Assembly: GCA_030628975.1 (NCBI GenBank)
Contig: DAOVPZ010000064.1
Span: 1-6,609 of the forward strand
Length of the DNA: 6,609 nucleotides
Direction: 5' to 3'
From: Candidatus Cloacimonadota bacterium
Lineage (GTDB): Bacteria; Cloacimonadota; Cloacimonadia; JGIOTU-2
Positions 6,436 to 6,609 of this stretch are shown piece after piece. A program made the position numbers and the translations under genes. Position 1 is the first letter of the stretch. Every line of letters begins with the position of its first letter. A model generated the notes under the pieces. That model was not told where the DNA came from. It did not search any database and saw only the letters and a program-made list of their open reading frames with translations.

Positions 6436-6609
6436 ATGAATATTTCTTTTACTTAGGATTTATTCATTATTATTTATAAAACAGACATACCCCCAAAATT
6501 TTATTATAAACTTCAGCAATAGCCTATAAATGAAAGTACAGTGGATGATTTAAGTTGGAAATTTGATTATACAAGAAACCCACAAATGTATTTGTAGGTT
6601 TAAAAGTTC
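6436..6609 (+). pseudogene. Decayed start of a second CBM9-like/DUF5916 gene (runs off window)
   Basis: Reading frame 1 from the ATG at 6436 gives MNISFT, a TAG stop at 6454, then DLFIII and YKTDIPPK (6475-6498). This closely matches YRTDIPPK at the mature N-terminus of the intact gene just upstream (7 of 8 residues; 22 of 30 bases over that block, with many changes at third codon positions). In the same frame, after a TAG at 6520, comes VDDLSWK (6541-6561), corresponding to INDEAWK. Further stops occur at 6595 (TAG) and 6601 (TAA). The hydrophobic run before YKTD looks like a former signal peptide. No good ribosome site precedes 6436. The match is short and gapped, so the call rests on two collinear motifs in the right order and at the right place. 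The remainder, if any, is beyond the window. Confidence 0.6.
6576..6601. repeat. Hairpin: 11-position stem with 4-base loop
   Basis: AAACCCACAAA (6576-6586) pairs with TTTGTAGGTTT (6591-6601) with one C-A mismatch and loop TGTA. It is not followed by a T run on either strand, so it is not a standard terminator. It may be another short palindromic repeat that landed in the decayed gene. Confidence 0.6.

Noticed and set aside
6585..6608. A shifted frame at the window end reads NVFVGLKV, similar to the NFYLAF strand of CBM9-like domains.
   Set aside because: It overlaps the hairpin at 6576-6601, whose sequence is dictated by base pairing, and the match is weak, so I do not use it as support for the relic.
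6436..6609. TAG read as an amino acid: the first three in-frame stops in the relic (6454, 6520, 6595) are all TAG, while the four intact genes end in TAA.
   Set aside because: A TAA follows at 6601 in the same frame, the residues between the two motifs do not match the family even if TAG is read through, and an AT-rich genome favours TAA stops anyway. Decay is the simpler explanation.

Overview
This is an AT-rich window (roughly one third G+C by eye). It holds four real genes, all on the + strand, all ending in TAA, and the complete ones preceded by Shine-Dalgarno-type sites (AAGGAG or GAGGA). The last gene encodes a secreted, probably outer-membrane protein of the CBM9-like/DUF5916 type. That points to a diderm bacterium, and the combination fits the Bacteroidetes/FCB side of the tree or a nearby candidate phylum such as Cloacimonadota. 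This placement is inference from protein families and base composition; there is no marker gene in the window.

Layout. Positions 1-1032 hold the C-terminal part of an ABC exporter (end of the membrane domain plus a complete nucleotide-binding domain), cut by the window edge. Positions 1122-3026 encode a complete two-ATPase ABC-F protein with a C-terminal coiled coil, a ribosome-acting translation factor or ribosome-protection protein. The 349 bases from 3027 to 3375 contain no gene but are packed with inverted repeats: a perfect 12-bp inverted repeat, an imperfect AT-rich palindrome, and a two-hairpin element of about 125 bp resembling REP/BIME elements. Positions 3376-4125 encode a GNAT-fold acyltransferase-like protein of unknown substrate. 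Positions 4168-6372 encode the CBM9-like/DUF5916 protein. Its signal peptide appears to have been lengthened by a small in-frame palindrome. After it comes an AT-rich stretch in which I can read a decayed second copy of the start of such a gene (from about 6436), ending in another hairpin.

Functional links. The ABC exporter and ABC-F protein are close together in the same direction, and both families include antibiotic-tolerance members, but nothing in the sequence proves a shared role. The GNAT-like gene and the DUF5916 gene are 42 bases apart and could be co-transcribed, with no obvious biochemical connection. I see no convincing new multi-gene system. The most interesting material is the set of small palindromic elements, one of them apparently inside a coding region, and the relic of a tandem DUF5916 paralogue.
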